Shown here: one piece after another, positions 1 through 7,627 of the stretch
Layout: each line of letters starts with the position of its first letter
How positions within the stretch are numbered: the first letter of the stretch is position 1
Origin: an uncultured Bacillota bacterium
GTDB taxonomy: Bacteria > Bacillota > Clostridia > Oscillospirales > Oscillospiraceae
Direction: 5' to 3'
Assembly: GCA_947573385.1 (NCBI GenBank)
Contig: CANPFP010000010.1
Location: 1 to 37,753, forward strand
DNA: 37,753 nt
Program-made: the position numbers and the translations under genes
Notes under the pieces: generated by a model
Databases searched by the model: none
Seen by the model: the letters and a program-made list of their open reading frames with translations, nothing else
Told to the model about the DNA's origin: nothing

Positions 1-394
1 CCTTCTCCACAAAGGCGGCGGTCTGCTCCTGGGCCTTCTTCAGGCGGTACTCCTCGGTCTCCAGAGCCCGGGACAGCTCGGCCCGGCGGGTGACCACATC
101 CTTCTCTGTCTGGGCCAGCAGCGCGTCCTTCTTCCGTTCGGCCTCCTTCACCAGGTCATCGGCCATCCGCTGGGCGGCCAGCAGGGCCTTGCGCATGGCC
201 TCTTCGGTGGAGCGGTATTCCTCCACCTTGTCTACCAGCACCTTCATCTTGTTTTTCAACACCGCGTTTTCGTTGAACAGCGCGGAGTAGTCCCCGGTGA
301 GAATGTCCAGAAATTCATCCACCTGGGCCATGTTATAGCCGCCGAAGGACGCCTTCTGAAAGGCGCGCTCGGATACTTCCTGTGGTGTGAGCAT
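1..394 (-). CDS. divIVA: DivIVA-family cell division / polarity protein (3' part missing)
   Basis: Coiled-coil scaffold that binds negatively curved membrane at septa and poles. About 131 residues are visible and the gene runs off the left edge. The N-terminus has the DivIVA lipid-binding pattern: a TPQEV start, then FQKASFGGYNMAQVDEFLD. From about residue 40 it becomes a long charged coiled coil rich in E, K, A and L. The ATG at 394 follows a GGGGGATTACT ribosome site. It is the last gene visible in the long minus-strand run, 66 bp after sepF. The sepF-divIVA neighbourhood is typical of Firmicutes and supports the call. The gap to sepF holds only a small hairpin (GGCGG/CCGCC) with no T-tract, so cotranscription is expected. 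The C-terminal domain cannot be judged. Confidence 0.9.
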   Translation of the reverse strand, partial: MLTPQEVSERAFQKASFGGYNMAQVDEFLDILTGDYSALFNENAVLKNKMKVLVDKVEEYRSTEEAMRKALLAAQRMADDLVKEAERKKDALLAQTEKDVVTRRAELSRALETEEYRLKKAQEQTAAFVEK

Positions 395-460
395 AGTAAT
401 CCCCCAAATAATCTATGTCGGGGCGGTCTCAGCCGCCATTACCCATGGGCGTATTTTTCT

Positions 461-952
461 TTAGAAATACAGCCCGTTGTTCTCCAGCTCGTCGATCAGG
501 TCGCCCAGAATGTCAACGTTGTAGGGGGTGATGATGTAGGTGGAGATGGCCACCTTCTTGATCTTGCCCTCGTTGGCGTAGGACACTCCGGCCAGGAAGT
601 CCAGCAGGCGGCGGGCGATCTCGCCGTTGGTGGACTCCAGGTTGAGCACCACCGTGCGCTTTTCCCGCAGGTGGTCAGCGATGGAGGAGGCGTCCTCAAA
701 CCGCTCGGGCTTTACCAGCACCACCTGGAGTTGGGTGGCGGCCCGGATGTTGACCACCTTGTTGGAACGGCGGTCGTCATCGACGGAGGGGGAGCTGTAG
801 CTGCTGTAGCCGCTGTCCCGGGGGGGACGTTCACGCTCGACCCGCTCCCGGCGCTCTACCGGGCGGGGGGATACGTCGAAGTCATCATAATCGTCTTCAT
901 CTTCGTCTTCATAGGGATGGGCCAGCCGCTTGAACTCGTCAAAAATTCCCAT
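461..952 (-). CDS. sepF: Cell division protein SepF
   Basis: SepF polymerises into rings, bundles FtsZ filaments and tethers them to the membrane. The 163 residues have the family layout: a short amphipathic N-terminus (MGIFDEFKRL), a very acidic and then Arg-rich disordered linker (about residues 15-65), and the globular DUF552 core from about residue 67 to the end, which includes VVLNLESTNGEIARRLLDFL and the aromatic C-terminus GLYF. The ATG at 952 is preceded by AGAGGA at a normal distance. It lies 55 bp after the yggS-like gene. That gap is AT-rich and contains TATACT on the minus strand, but I see no convincing -35, so an extra internal promoter is only possible. The position upstream of divIVA agrees with the call. 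Confidence 0.95.
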   Translation of the reverse strand: MGIFDEFKRLAHPYEDEDEDDYDDFDVSPRPVERRERVERERPPRDSGYSSYSSPSVDDDRRSNKVVNIRAATQLQVVLVKPERFEDASSIADHLREKRTVVLNLESTNGEIARRLLDFLAGVSYANEGKIKKVAISTYIITPYNVDILGDLIDELENNGLYF

Positions 953-1007
953 TAATTAAGTCCTCTTTTCTCACAAAGTATAATCTGAAAATATGGGCAG
1001 ATAGCCG

Positions 1008-1721
1008 TCAGTGGGCGGTGCCCGCCGCAGGGGGACGGGGGCCGAAAAGGGCGGTGCCCACCCGAATCAGGGTGGCGCCCTCGGCGATAGCGTCTTCATA
1101 GTCGCCGCTCATGCCCATAGATAGACAGTCCATAACACTATAATTATCCGACATTTTCTCAATTATGTCAACAAGAAAATGCCGCATTTGGGCAAAATAT
1201 TTTCGGTTGGCCCCCGGAACCGTTGAAACAGGCGGAATTGCCATCAATCCCCGCAGGCGGATATGGGGGCAGCTCAGGGCCAGTTCCGCCAGGCCGGGCA
1301 GGCCCTCGGGAGGGATTCCCCCTTTGCTCTCCTCCCGGGCGGCATTGACCTCCAGCAGGATATCCTGAACAATACCCAGCTTTTCTGCCTGGCCGTCGAT
1401 GGCCCGAAGCAGCCGCTCTGAGTCTACCGAATGAATCAGAGATACCCGGCCCACCACCTGCCGTACTTTGTTGGTCTGGAGATGGCCAATGAAGTGGACC
1501 TCGGCTCCGGCGTAGGCGTCCGTCTCCAGGTGGGCGGTGAGCTCCTGCACCCGGTTCTCGCCGCACACCCGGATACCTGCGGCAATGGCGGCCCGGATGG
1601 CTTCGTCGGATTGCACCTTGGTAGCGGCGCACAGGGTCACACCGGCTGGGTCCCGACCGGCAGCAAGGGCGGCGGCGGCGATCTTTTCCTGAACGGTTTT
1701 CACATTTTGGGACAGGTCCAT
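1008..1721 (-). CDS. YggS-family pyridoxal phosphate homeostasis protein
   Basis: Fold-type III PLP-binding protein of the YggS/YlmE/PROSC family, which buffers free PLP and influences amino-acid and keto-acid metabolism. It has no well-defined catalytic reaction. The protein has 237 residues, normal for the family. The PLP-binding lysine is K35 in CAATKVQ, followed by family blocks GENRVQE, FIGHLQTNK, LLEVNAAREESKGG, LRGLMAIPP and SMGMSGDYEDAI. The reading frame extends further upstream, but the ATG at 1721 matches the family N-terminus (MDLSQNVKTV) and follows a purine-rich AGAAGGAA site, so the extension is rejected. Placement directly upstream of sepF is the classic yggS/ylmE-ylmF arrangement of Gram-positives. 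Confidence 0.94.
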   Translation of the reverse strand: MDLSQNVKTVQEKIAAAALAAGRDPAGVTLCAATKVQSDEAIRAAIAAGIRVCGENRVQELTAHLETDAYAGAEVHFIGHLQTNKVRQVVGRVSLIHSVDSERLLRAIDGQAEKLGIVQDILLEVNAAREESKGGIPPEGLPGLAELALSCPHIRLRGLMAIPPVSTVPGANRKYFAQMRHFLVDIIEKMSDNYSVMDCLSMGMSGDYEDAIAEGATLIRVGTALFGPRPPAAGTAH

Positions 1722-1746
1722 AACAATTCCTTCTCTCTGTATTTTG

Positions 1747-3018
1747 TTATCCCTCCAACAGCAGGCCGTCCTGAAGGCCGATAGCGGCGGTGATGATGGT
1801 GTCGCCGTCCCGCAGAAGCTTGCGCCCGGAGCCCACCGGGCGGACGACATAGTAGTCGGCGCCCTCGTGAATGATTTCCACCTCCCGCATCTCACTGCGG
1901 CCGTTAATCAGGGCGTAGACAACCAGCTTGTTGACGGTTTCAGTGGAGGAGGAGCTGGAGTCCCCGGACAGGGGAACCGTCTCCAGATGGAGGGACTCCT
2001 TGGGGATGCGCAGACCGGACCAGCTCTCGAAGATGAGCTCCACGGTTTGGTGGCGCAGCAGGGTTGTGAGGGTCAGGTACCGGTTGGAGGAGAAAACAAC
2101 CAGGGTTTTTCCGCCCTCGGTGGGACCGATGCGGTCCACGTTCATGTTTACGTCCCGGTTGAGCTCGCCGGAGAAGCGGAGGGTTGCGATGTCCCCCTCC
2201 TCCAGGCGGGCGGCCGACTCCTGGGGAAGGTTGGCGGCAAAATACCAGGTGTCAGAGGTGAGCAGCTTGCCTATGGAGCTGCTGTCTTCGCCGGCAGGGT
2301 TGTCGATAAGCTCCTGAAGGCTGGCAGGGGTGAGCTGGTAGACGCTTTCCGGGGTGAGACGGAACTCGTAGCCGTCTACCAGATTGGAAAACACCCCGGG
2401 CACCGGAGCGGTAACACGAGTGGTGGCCCGGGCGGACTGCTTGGTGAGAACGGCCAGTTCAGTTTTGAGCTGGTGCAGCCGGGCGGTCAGGTCGGCGGAG
2501 GTAAGACCGTCTCCGTAGGTGTAGCCCCGTTTGAGCACGCTGCTTTTAACACCCATTACCTGGCTGCGCAGCTGAGTGCAGTCCCCCAGGGCGTAGGAGG
2601 AGCGCAGATCTACCACAGCTTGAAGGATTTCCTCGTCCAGCTGGGCGGCGGACTCCAGGCCGCTGGACTGGGCGATGGCTTCCTCCAGCAGCCGGATGTC
2701 CATTTCCAGCTCCTCGATGTGGGATTGGTTGGCCTGGGCTGTGCTGTTCTGATAGACCAGGGCTACCTGCTGTCCCTTGCCCACCTTTTCCCCCTCCGCC
2801 CGGGTGACCTCCAGAATGCCGTTCTGGGCAGGGAGCAGCAACGCATCCCGCACAACCAGCCCCTCCGCCATCACGCTGTCGTTGGCGGTGTAGGTGTAGA
2901 CCTGGGTGGTGCGGTAGGGCTCGTTAAGGGCGTTAAAGGTGTAATAGGCAAAGTAAAGGCCAAGAACAACGGCTATGGCCAGGATAACAAAAGTAATCAG
3001 GGGTTTTCCTTGTTTCAT
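1747..3018 (-). CDS. HlyD-like membrane-anchored adaptor protein
   Basis: 423 residues. One N-terminal membrane segment (about residues 7-26, LITFVILAIAVVLGLYFAYY) is followed by a short beta/lipoyl-like half (AEGLVVRDALLLPAQNGILEVT...GEKVGKGQQVALVYQ). Then comes a long helical hairpin (about residues 90-205) and a returning lipoyl half (TRVTAPVPGVFSNLVDGYE). The C-terminal beta region has HQTVELIFESWSGLRIPKESL, the usual membrane-fusion-protein ending. HlyD/MFP proteins normally bridge an inner-membrane pump to an outer channel. No transporter is encoded nearby, and the organism looks single-membraned, so the partner is unknown. It sits between hfq (43 bp gap) and the yggS-like gene (25 bp gap) and is surely cotranscribed. 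A role at the division site is suggested only by the sepF/divIVA neighbourhood. Confidence 0.78.
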   Translation of the reverse strand: MKQGKPLITFVILAIAVVLGLYFAYYTFNALNEPYRTTQVYTYTANDSVMAEGLVVRDALLLPAQNGILEVTRAEGEKVGKGQQVALVYQNSTAQANQSHIEELEMDIRLLEEAIAQSSGLESAAQLDEEILQAVVDLRSSYALGDCTQLRSQVMGVKSSVLKRGYTYGDGLTSADLTARLHQLKTELAVLTKQSARATTRVTAPVPGVFSNLVDGYEFRLTPESVYQLTPASLQELIDNPAGEDSSSIGKLLTSDTWYFAANLPQESAARLEEGDIATLRFSGELNRDVNMNVDRIGPTEGGKTLVVFSSNRYLTLTTLLRHQTVELIFESWSGLRIPKESLHLETVPLSGDSSSSSTETVNKLVVYALINGRSEMREVEIIHEGADYYVVRPVGSGRKLLRDGDTIITAAIGLQDGLLLEG

Positions 3019-3060
3019 AGGGTTCTCTCTTTCGCTGTTTTTGTGGAGACCGCCGCCCCT

Positions 3061-3297
3061 CTACATATCCTCCCCTGGGTCGGTCAGCGGTATGGGCCGC
3101 TCGGGGACAATGGTGGAGATGGCATGCTTGTAGATGATCTGCTGCTTGCCGTCGCTGTTCAGAACCACCGTGAAGGCGTCGAAGCCGGTGATGCAGCCCC
3201 GCATCTGGAAGCCGTTCATCAGGAACATGGTGACGCTCCGCCGTTCCCGGCGGGCCTGGGTGAGGAAAATGTCCTGGAGGTTGTTGGTCTTTGTCAT
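3061..3297 (-). CDS. hfq: RNA chaperone Hfq
   Basis: Hexameric Sm-like protein that binds U-rich and A-rich RNA. The 78 residues carry the Hfq Sm1 motif ([29 protein letters not shown], then [11 protein letters not shown]) and the Sm2 motif YKHAIST, which identifies Hfq rather than another Sm protein. The C-terminal tail is very short, as in Gram-positive Hfq. The start is the ATG at 3297. AAGGAG lies 11 nt upstream and overlaps the only alternative in-frame start, a GTG at 3309, so that longer form is rejected. The miaA-hfq order is conserved across many bacteria. The gene is read through from miaA; a hairpin at 3325-3343 separates the two. Confidence 0.96.
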   Translation of the reverse strand: MTKTNNLQDIFLTQARRERRSVTMFLMNGFQMRGCITGFDAFTVVLNSDGKQQIIYKHAISTIVPERPIPLTDPGEDM

Positions 3298-3324
3298 TAT
3301 GTAGCACACTCCTTATTTCTTTTG

Positions 3325-3343
3325 CGCGGGGACAGGCCCCGCG
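3325..3343 (-). other. Hairpin between miaA and hfq
   Basis: A perfect 7-bp GC stem (CGCGGGG / CCCCGCG) with a 5-nt loop sits just after the miaA stop. On the minus strand it is followed by AAAAGAAATAAGGAG, not a T-tract, so it should not terminate. It could shape the RNA in front of the hfq ribosome site or mark a processing point. The structure is seen in the sequence; the role is inference. Confidence 0.4.
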
Positions 3344-3350
3344 GGTGCCA

Positions 3351-4295
3351 CTATGATATACCAATTTCTTCCAGATATGCTGTCGAACGCTGTAGCACGT
3401 CCGCAAAATCCGGGACAGGTCCCCACAAAAGTTTTTTTGTTTCTGAATTGCGCCGGAACCAGGTGCGCTGCCGCTTGGCGTATTGCCGGGACCGCAGCTT
3501 TATCTGGGCCGCTGCCGCGGCGATATCTCCATCTCCCTGGATCGCCGCGGCCATCTCCTTATAGCCAATGGCCTGCATGGCGGTGCATCCGGAGGGGACG
3601 CCGCTGCGGAGCAGAGCGCGGACCTCCTCCGTCAGCCCGGCTTCCATCATCCGGTCCACCCGGCGGTCGATGCGCTCCCACATATCCTCCCGGCGTTCAA
3701 AGTCCAGGTTGAGGGTGAGGGCCTTGTAACGGAGCGGGAGGGCTTTTGTCTCTTCGTTGTGCCGGGTGATGGTCTTCCCGGTGGTCAGCCACACCTCCAG
3801 GGCCCGGACGATCCGCTTGGCGTCGTTGGGATGGAGCCGGGCGGCGGACTCCGGGTCCACGCCGGACAACTCCTTTAGCAGGGCCTCGCCCCCCTCCCGG
3901 GCGTACCGCTCCTCCAGCTCTGCGCGCAGGGGGCTGGCTCCGTCGAAGGCGGCGAAGGTGCGGCCCGAGAGCAGGGAGTCAATATACAGCCCCGTCCCCC
4001 CCGCCAGGATGGGCAGCCTGCCCCGGGCGAGAACGCCGTCCACCGCCGCCGCCGCCATGTCCACATACCGAGCCACGGAGAAGTCCTCCTCCGGGTCGGC
4101 CACGTCGATCATGTGGTGAGGGATGCCCTGCATCTCGTCAGGGGTGGGCTTGGCGGTGCCGATGTCCATGCGGCGGTAAATCTGCATGGAGTCGGCGGAC
4201 ACCACCTCGCCGTTGTATTTTTTGGCCAGCTCCACCGCCAGCGCCGTCTTGCCCGACGCCGTGGGGCCGGTGATGACCAGAATTTTTGGGGGCAT
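3351..4295 (-). CDS. miaA: tRNA dimethylallyltransferase MiaA
   Basis: Transfers the dimethylallyl group to N6 of A37 in tRNAs reading U-starting codons. The product i6A37 is the substrate of MiaB, encoded upstream in the same run. The 314 residues begin with the P-loop ITGPTASGKT (residues 8-17). They continue with the substrate motifs VVSADSMQIYRRMDIGTAKP, HHMIDVADPEEDFSVARY, ILAGGTGLYIDSLL and HPNDAKRIVRALEV, and end in the RQYAKRQRTWFRR tRNA-binding segment. The start at 4295 is preceded by AAGGAG. An in-frame ATG 24 codons upstream lacks a ribosome site and adds residues outside the family, so it is rejected. Confidence 0.97.
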   Translation of the reverse strand: MPPKILVITGPTASGKTALAVELAKKYNGEVVSADSMQIYRRMDIGTAKPTPDEMQGIPHHMIDVADPEEDFSVARYVDMAAAAVDGVLARGRLPILAGGTGLYIDSLLSGRTFAAFDGASPLRAELEERYAREGGEALLKELSGVDPESAARLHPNDAKRIVRALEVWLTTGKTITRHNEETKALPLRYKALTLNLDFERREDMWERIDRRVDRMMEAGLTEEVRALLRSGVPSGCTAMQAIGYKEMAAAIQGDGDIAAAAAQIKLRSRQYAKRQRTWFRRNSETKKLLWGPVPDFADVLQRSTAYLEEIGIS

Positions 4296-4376
4296 AGTGT
4301 TCGTCTCCTTGGGGATAGAAATATGGTCGATTGCTCTGCCGCTTTCTGTTCCTGTCCTGTCTATCATTCGGCGGGT

Positions 4377-5045
4377 TCACATCGGCCACTGCGTAACAGC
4401 GCTGTACACCGCCCGGGTCAGGGCCAGAAAGCGGTCCATCCGGGGGAAAAACTCCTTCTCCACCCGCCGGCTCTCCTTGGCCTTGTCCTCCTCACTGCCG
4501 TATATCTCGGTATACTCGCCGCCGCCCAGATACCAGTCCCCGCCGTTGTTGCTGAGACTGTTGACTGCGGCGGCGGTGGTGACGGTAATCAGGTGCAGTC
4601 CCTCATCCCCCGGGCCGGGCCGGACCTCCACCTTGTCCCCCGGACAGGCCAGCAGGGCGTTGCGGAGCTCCAGACTGCCCAGCACCAGCTTGGTGAAGGG
4701 GACGTTTTCGGTGCGGATGAGCCGCTTTTTGGTCACCTCGGGACAGCCGAAGTCCGCCGAGTAACCGGCCACGCCGGGCACCGCCTTCAGCACCGTGTTC
4801 ACCCCGCCGGACAGGGCCTTTTCCGCCCCGATGGTCAGCTCGTAGGGCCTGGCCAGGGCGACGGGGAGACGGGCGCGGACGTAAGAAAAGGGGCCAAACC
4901 GCCCGCCGCCCTCCGTGGCGATGTCCACCACCAGGGGATGGTCTTTGAAGGCGAGTATCAGCATCCCGTCGTCGGAATCCCGGTCGGCCAGAAATTGCCC
5001 GCCCTGCTTTTTGTGATAGATATAGAGAGAGTGGTTCCAGGACAT
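4377..5045 (-). CDS. Conserved-looking protein of unknown function between mutL and miaA
   Basis: 222 residues that I do not recognise. The ATG at 5045 follows an AGGAGG-type site only 13 bp after mutL, and codon use matches its neighbours, so the gene is real and cotranscribed. There is no signal peptide or membrane segment. The N-terminus (MSWNHSLYIYHKKQGGQFLADRDSDDGM) has a mixed charged and aromatic pattern. The middle holds a Gly/Val-rich beta-like region and the C-terminus a charged helix (GSEEDKAKESRRVEKEFFPRMDRFL). It could be a cytosolic enzyme accessory or a small binding protein. Position between mismatch repair and tRNA modification genes suggests nothing specific. No function is assigned. 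Confidence 0.75.
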   Translation of the reverse strand: MSWNHSLYIYHKKQGGQFLADRDSDDGMLILAFKDHPLVVDIATEGGGRFGPFSYVRARLPVALARPYELTIGAEKALSGGVNTVLKAVPGVAGYSADFGCPEVTKKRLIRTENVPFTKLVLGSLELRNALLACPGDKVEVRPGPGDEGLHLITVTTAAAVNSLSNNGGDWYLGGGEYTEIYGSEEDKAKESRRVEKEFFPRMDRFLALTRAVYSAVTQWPM

Positions 5046-5058
5046 GGGGGACCTCCTT

Positions 5059-7122
5059 TCACGCCCGCTTAAACTGCTTTTCCAGCTCCTTGCGTGTCAG
5101 TGTGATGGCAACCGGGCGGCCGTGGGGGCAGTATTTCACCTGCCCGGACATGACGGCTCCGGCCACCCGCTCCAGCTCCTGGGGGGCGCTGTGCCAGCCC
5201 CCCTTAATGGCCGCCTTGCAGGCCATGGTGTGGAGCAGCTCGTCCCGGGCAGCGGCGGGGTCGGCGGACCCGGCGGTGAGCAGGCGGACGGCCAGCTCCT
5301 CCAGGGCGGCGGGGATCTCCTCCACGTCCACGTCAAAGGGGGCCTGACGCACCGCCAGGTCGGTCCCCAGCTCGTCCACCTCAAAGCCGAACTCCTCCAG
5401 CAGCGCCCGGTGGGCCAGCAGTACCTCCCGCTGGTCCGGGGTCAGGCGGCAGACGGCCGGGGTGAGCAGGGTCTGGGCCATGGGGTCGTAGCCCTCCGCC
5501 TTCATCCGGTCGAAGTTCATCCGCTCGTGGGCGGCGTGCTTGTCAATAAGGTAGACCGTGTCCCCCCGTTCCACAATGATGTAGGTGTTAAGGACCTCCC
5601 CGGCCAGCCGCCAGGGAAACTCCTCCGTTCCCGCCGCAGGTGGAATGTGCGGTAATGTAGGGGCCGGCGCCCTCGCCGGCCCGCCCTCTAAGGCCGGGAC
5701 ACTGACCGGCGGGTTCTCCAGAGACGGGACACTGACCGGCGAACACTCAATGGGCGGAATATTGACAGGCGGGCGGCTGAGGGCGGCTGCCCCTGCATCG
5801 TATGTTTCGCTGTGCGAAACGCAATCCTCCGCCCCAGCCTGCGAGCTGGGGCGTCTCCTTTCCAAAGGAGGTTTTTTCTCCTGCGGCAGGACGGGGGGCG
5901 TATAGCTGTTGTCGTGGACCCGGACCACGGGGGGGAGGGAGACCTTGGCTCCCCCTTTGGGGGAGCTGCCGGCTGCAGGCTGACTGAGAGGGGCTCCTCC
6001 GGCTCTTTGGGCCGTCTCCCCCATAAAGGGGGAGACGGGAGCACCACCGATGCGCAGCTGATTCTCTGTCACCGTATCCGCCTTCCGCACGCCGGGAATC
6101 TCAGTGTTTTTCAGCACCGCCCGGGGGTGGGAGGGGTCCCCCTCCAGGGTGGAGAGGACGGCGTGGTACACCGCCGAGAACACAGCCCGTTCCCCGCCGA
6201 ATTTTACCTCCGTCTTGGCGGGGTGGACGTTCACATCCACGGCGTTGAGTTTTGTGCGCAGATGAAGGACACAGCCGGGAAACTTGCCCACCATCTTCTG
6301 GTTTTTATAGGCCTCCTCCAGGGCAGCGGTCATTAGGGGGGACTTTACCTGCCGGCCGTTGACAAAGAAGAACTGCCAGTTCCGGCTGGCTCGGCAGCAG
6401 GCGGGCAGGGAGACGAAGCCCTCCACCGACATGTCCTCTCCGGCAGACCGCACCTCCCGAAAGCCCAGAGCCAGCTCCCGGCCCAGCACGGCGTAGACGG
6501 CGCTTTTCAGCTGGCCGTCTCCGGGGGTAAGCAGCTCCTGCTTGCCGTCCCGGATGAACTTCACGCTCACCTCCGGGTGGGACAGGGCCACCCGCTGGAC
6601 CACCGCGAAGACGGCGGCCCCCTCGGCGGCGTCCTTTTTCATAAACTTCAGCCGGGCGGGGGTGTTGAAAAACAGGTCCCGCACCACAAGGGTGGTGCCC
6701 AGGGGACAGCCGGCTTCCTCCATCGGACCGGAAACGCCCCCTTCCAGAGCCAGAGAAGCGCCCAGGTCGGTGTCCGCTGTGCGGGTCAGCACCTCAATGC
6801 GGGAGACGGCGGCGATGGCAGCCAGGGCCTCCCCCCGGAAACCCAGGGTGCCGATGGACTCCAGGTCGTACTCGGTGCGCAGCTTGCTGGTGGCGTGGCG
6901 GAGGAAGGCGGTCTTCAGCTCAGAAGCCGGGATGCCCTTTCCGTCGTCGGTCACCCGGAGGAAGGTCATCCCGCCGTGGCTGATCTCCACCGTCACCGTG
7001 GATGCCCCGGCGTCGATGGCGTTCTCCATCAGCTCCTTGGCCACGCTGGCCGGCCGCTCCACCACCTCGCCGGCGGCAATCAGGTCGGCCACATGGGGGT
7101 CTAATACTTGAATGTTTGGCAT
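5059..7122 (-). CDS. mutL: DNA mismatch repair protein MutL
   Basis: GHKL-ATPase matchmaker and probable nicking endonuclease of mismatch repair, acting with MutS. The N-terminal ATPase motifs are VVERPASVAKELMENAIDAGA, VTDDGKGIP, and GFRGEALAAIAAVS (within about residues 20-110). The C-terminal dimerisation/endonuclease domain shows DKHAAHERMNFD (D527-D538), ACKAAIKGG, CPHGRP (665-670) and a terminal FKR, so this is the endonuclease type found in organisms without MutH. The motif ends in Asp where the consensus DQHA(X)2E(X)4E has Glu. The linker (about residues 357-494) is long, Pro-rich and built largely from DNA palindromes and a decapeptide repeat. The 687 residues exceed most MutL proteins because of it. 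Stop and start gaps to both neighbours are under 15 bp. Confidence 0.97.
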   Translation of the reverse strand: MPNIQVLDPHVADLIAAGEVVERPASVAKELMENAIDAGASTVTVEISHGGMTFLRVTDDGKGIPASELKTAFLRHATSKLRTEYDLESIGTLGFRGEALAAIAAVSRIEVLTRTADTDLGASLALEGGVSGPMEEAGCPLGTTLVVRDLFFNTPARLKFMKKDAAEGAAVFAVVQRVALSHPEVSVKFIRDGKQELLTPGDGQLKSAVYAVLGRELALGFREVRSAGEDMSVEGFVSLPACCRASRNWQFFFVNGRQVKSPLMTAALEEAYKNQKMVGKFPGCVLHLRTKLNAVDVNVHPAKTEVKFGGERAVFSAVYHAVLSTLEGDPSHPRAVLKNTEIPGVRKADTVTENQLRIGGAPVSPFMGETAQRAGGAPLSQPAAGSSPKGGAKVSLPPVVRVHDNSYTPPVLPQEKKPPLERRRPSSQAGAEDCVSHSETYDAGAAALSRPPVNIPPIECSPVSVPSLENPPVSVPALEGGPARAPAPTLPHIPPAAGTEEFPWRLAGEVLNTYIIVERGDTVYLIDKHAAHERMNFDRMKAEGYDPMAQTLLTPAVCRLTPDQREVLLAHRALLEEFGFEVDELGTDLAVRQAPFDVDVEEIPAALEELAVRLLTAGSADPAAARDELLHTMACKAAIKGGWHSAPQELERVAGAVMSGQVKYCPHGRPVAITLTRKELEKQFKRA
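5640..6050. repeat. Cluster of palindromes and tandem repeats inside the mutL linker
   Basis: At least six inverted repeats lie in frame in coding DNA. They are a GTAGGGGC-type palindrome (5657-5683, stem CCGGCG.CGCCGG); GTTTCGC/GCGAAAC (5804-5820); GCCCCAGC/GCTGGGGC (5831-5852); CTCCTTT/AAAGGAG followed by six T on the plus strand (5855-5877); half of the long CTCTC-type element (5947-5993); and CCGTCTCCCCC/GGGGGAGACGG (6012-6038). Three 30-bp units, each ten codons, also repeat in tandem at 5696-5785 and encode the PVSVP-type decapeptides. The first and fifth palindromes match intergenic repeats elsewhere in the window. Confidence 0.8.
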
Positions 7123-7125
7123 AAT

Positions 7126-7626
7126 TTACCTCAAATTTATCTTGTACTGTAAGGACTTCGGGTCTACCCAGGCCTGCCCGGGCCGGTCCCGGTCCAGAAA
7201 GATTTTCGCGGTTGAACCCGCTGGCTCGTCCCACAGGAAGGTGCTGCGGGCGGTGTAGGTCCGGCCCTCGTAGCGATATTCGCACAGGACGGTCCAGGGG
7301 TGGCGCTGGTTTCCATAGCTGACGGAGGGGTGGTGTGTCACCCTGACCACCCGCCCCTGTACCGGGAAGCCGCTGCACCGCAGCCACTCCCGCCGCCGGC
7401 CCTGAAACTGGGCAATCAGCATACAGGGCATGGCGGCGAACAGCAGCAACAGCCCGGTCACCCCCAGCATCCAGGGCTCCCCGCTGCGCATGGGGATGGC
7501 AATGACATGCCCCACCCCAAAAATCAGCATGAAGAAAACGGCCAGCGCGTCCAGCACGATGGTGACAATCTCCAGCCGGCTGGCCGGGCGGCGCAGGTTC
7601 ATAAAGTAGTGGGTGTGGAGGTGCAT
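7126..7626 (-). CDS. Small membrane protein, DUF3592-like
   Basis: 166 residues with two membrane segments (about residues 20-45, IVTIVLDALAVFFMLIFGVGHVIAI, and about 52-75, MLGVTGLLLLFAAMPCMLIAQ). They are followed by a cytosolic or external beta domain with VQGRVVRVTHHPSV...CEYRYEGRTYTARSTFLWDEP and a terminal DRPGQAWVDP. The 'YEGRTY' and 'D...P' features resemble DUF3592 proteins; this is a fold-level impression. The ATG at 7626 lies one base after the TGA of the upstream lipoprotein gene with GAGGGG in front, so translation is probably coupled. An in-frame GTG at 7641 is rejected because it lies before that ribosome site. The stop is 3 bp from the mutL start. No function known. Confidence 0.72.
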   Translation of the reverse strand: MHLHTHYFMNLRRPASRLEIVTIVLDALAVFFMLIFGVGHVIAIPMRSGEPWMLGVTGLLLLFAAMPCMLIAQFQGRRREWLRCSGFPVQGRVVRVTHHPSVSYGNQRHPWTVLCEYRYEGRTYTARSTFLWDEPAGSTAKIFLDRDRPGQAWVDPKSLQYKINLR

Positions 7627-7627
7627 A

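Noticed and set aside
3325-3343. Hairpin after miaA as a terminator
   Set aside because: No T-tract follows on either strand, and hfq follows directly.
1744-3564. 606-codon plus-strand frame across the HlyD-like gene and hfq
   Set aside because: It runs antisense to clear genes and has no ribosome site or recognisable domain.
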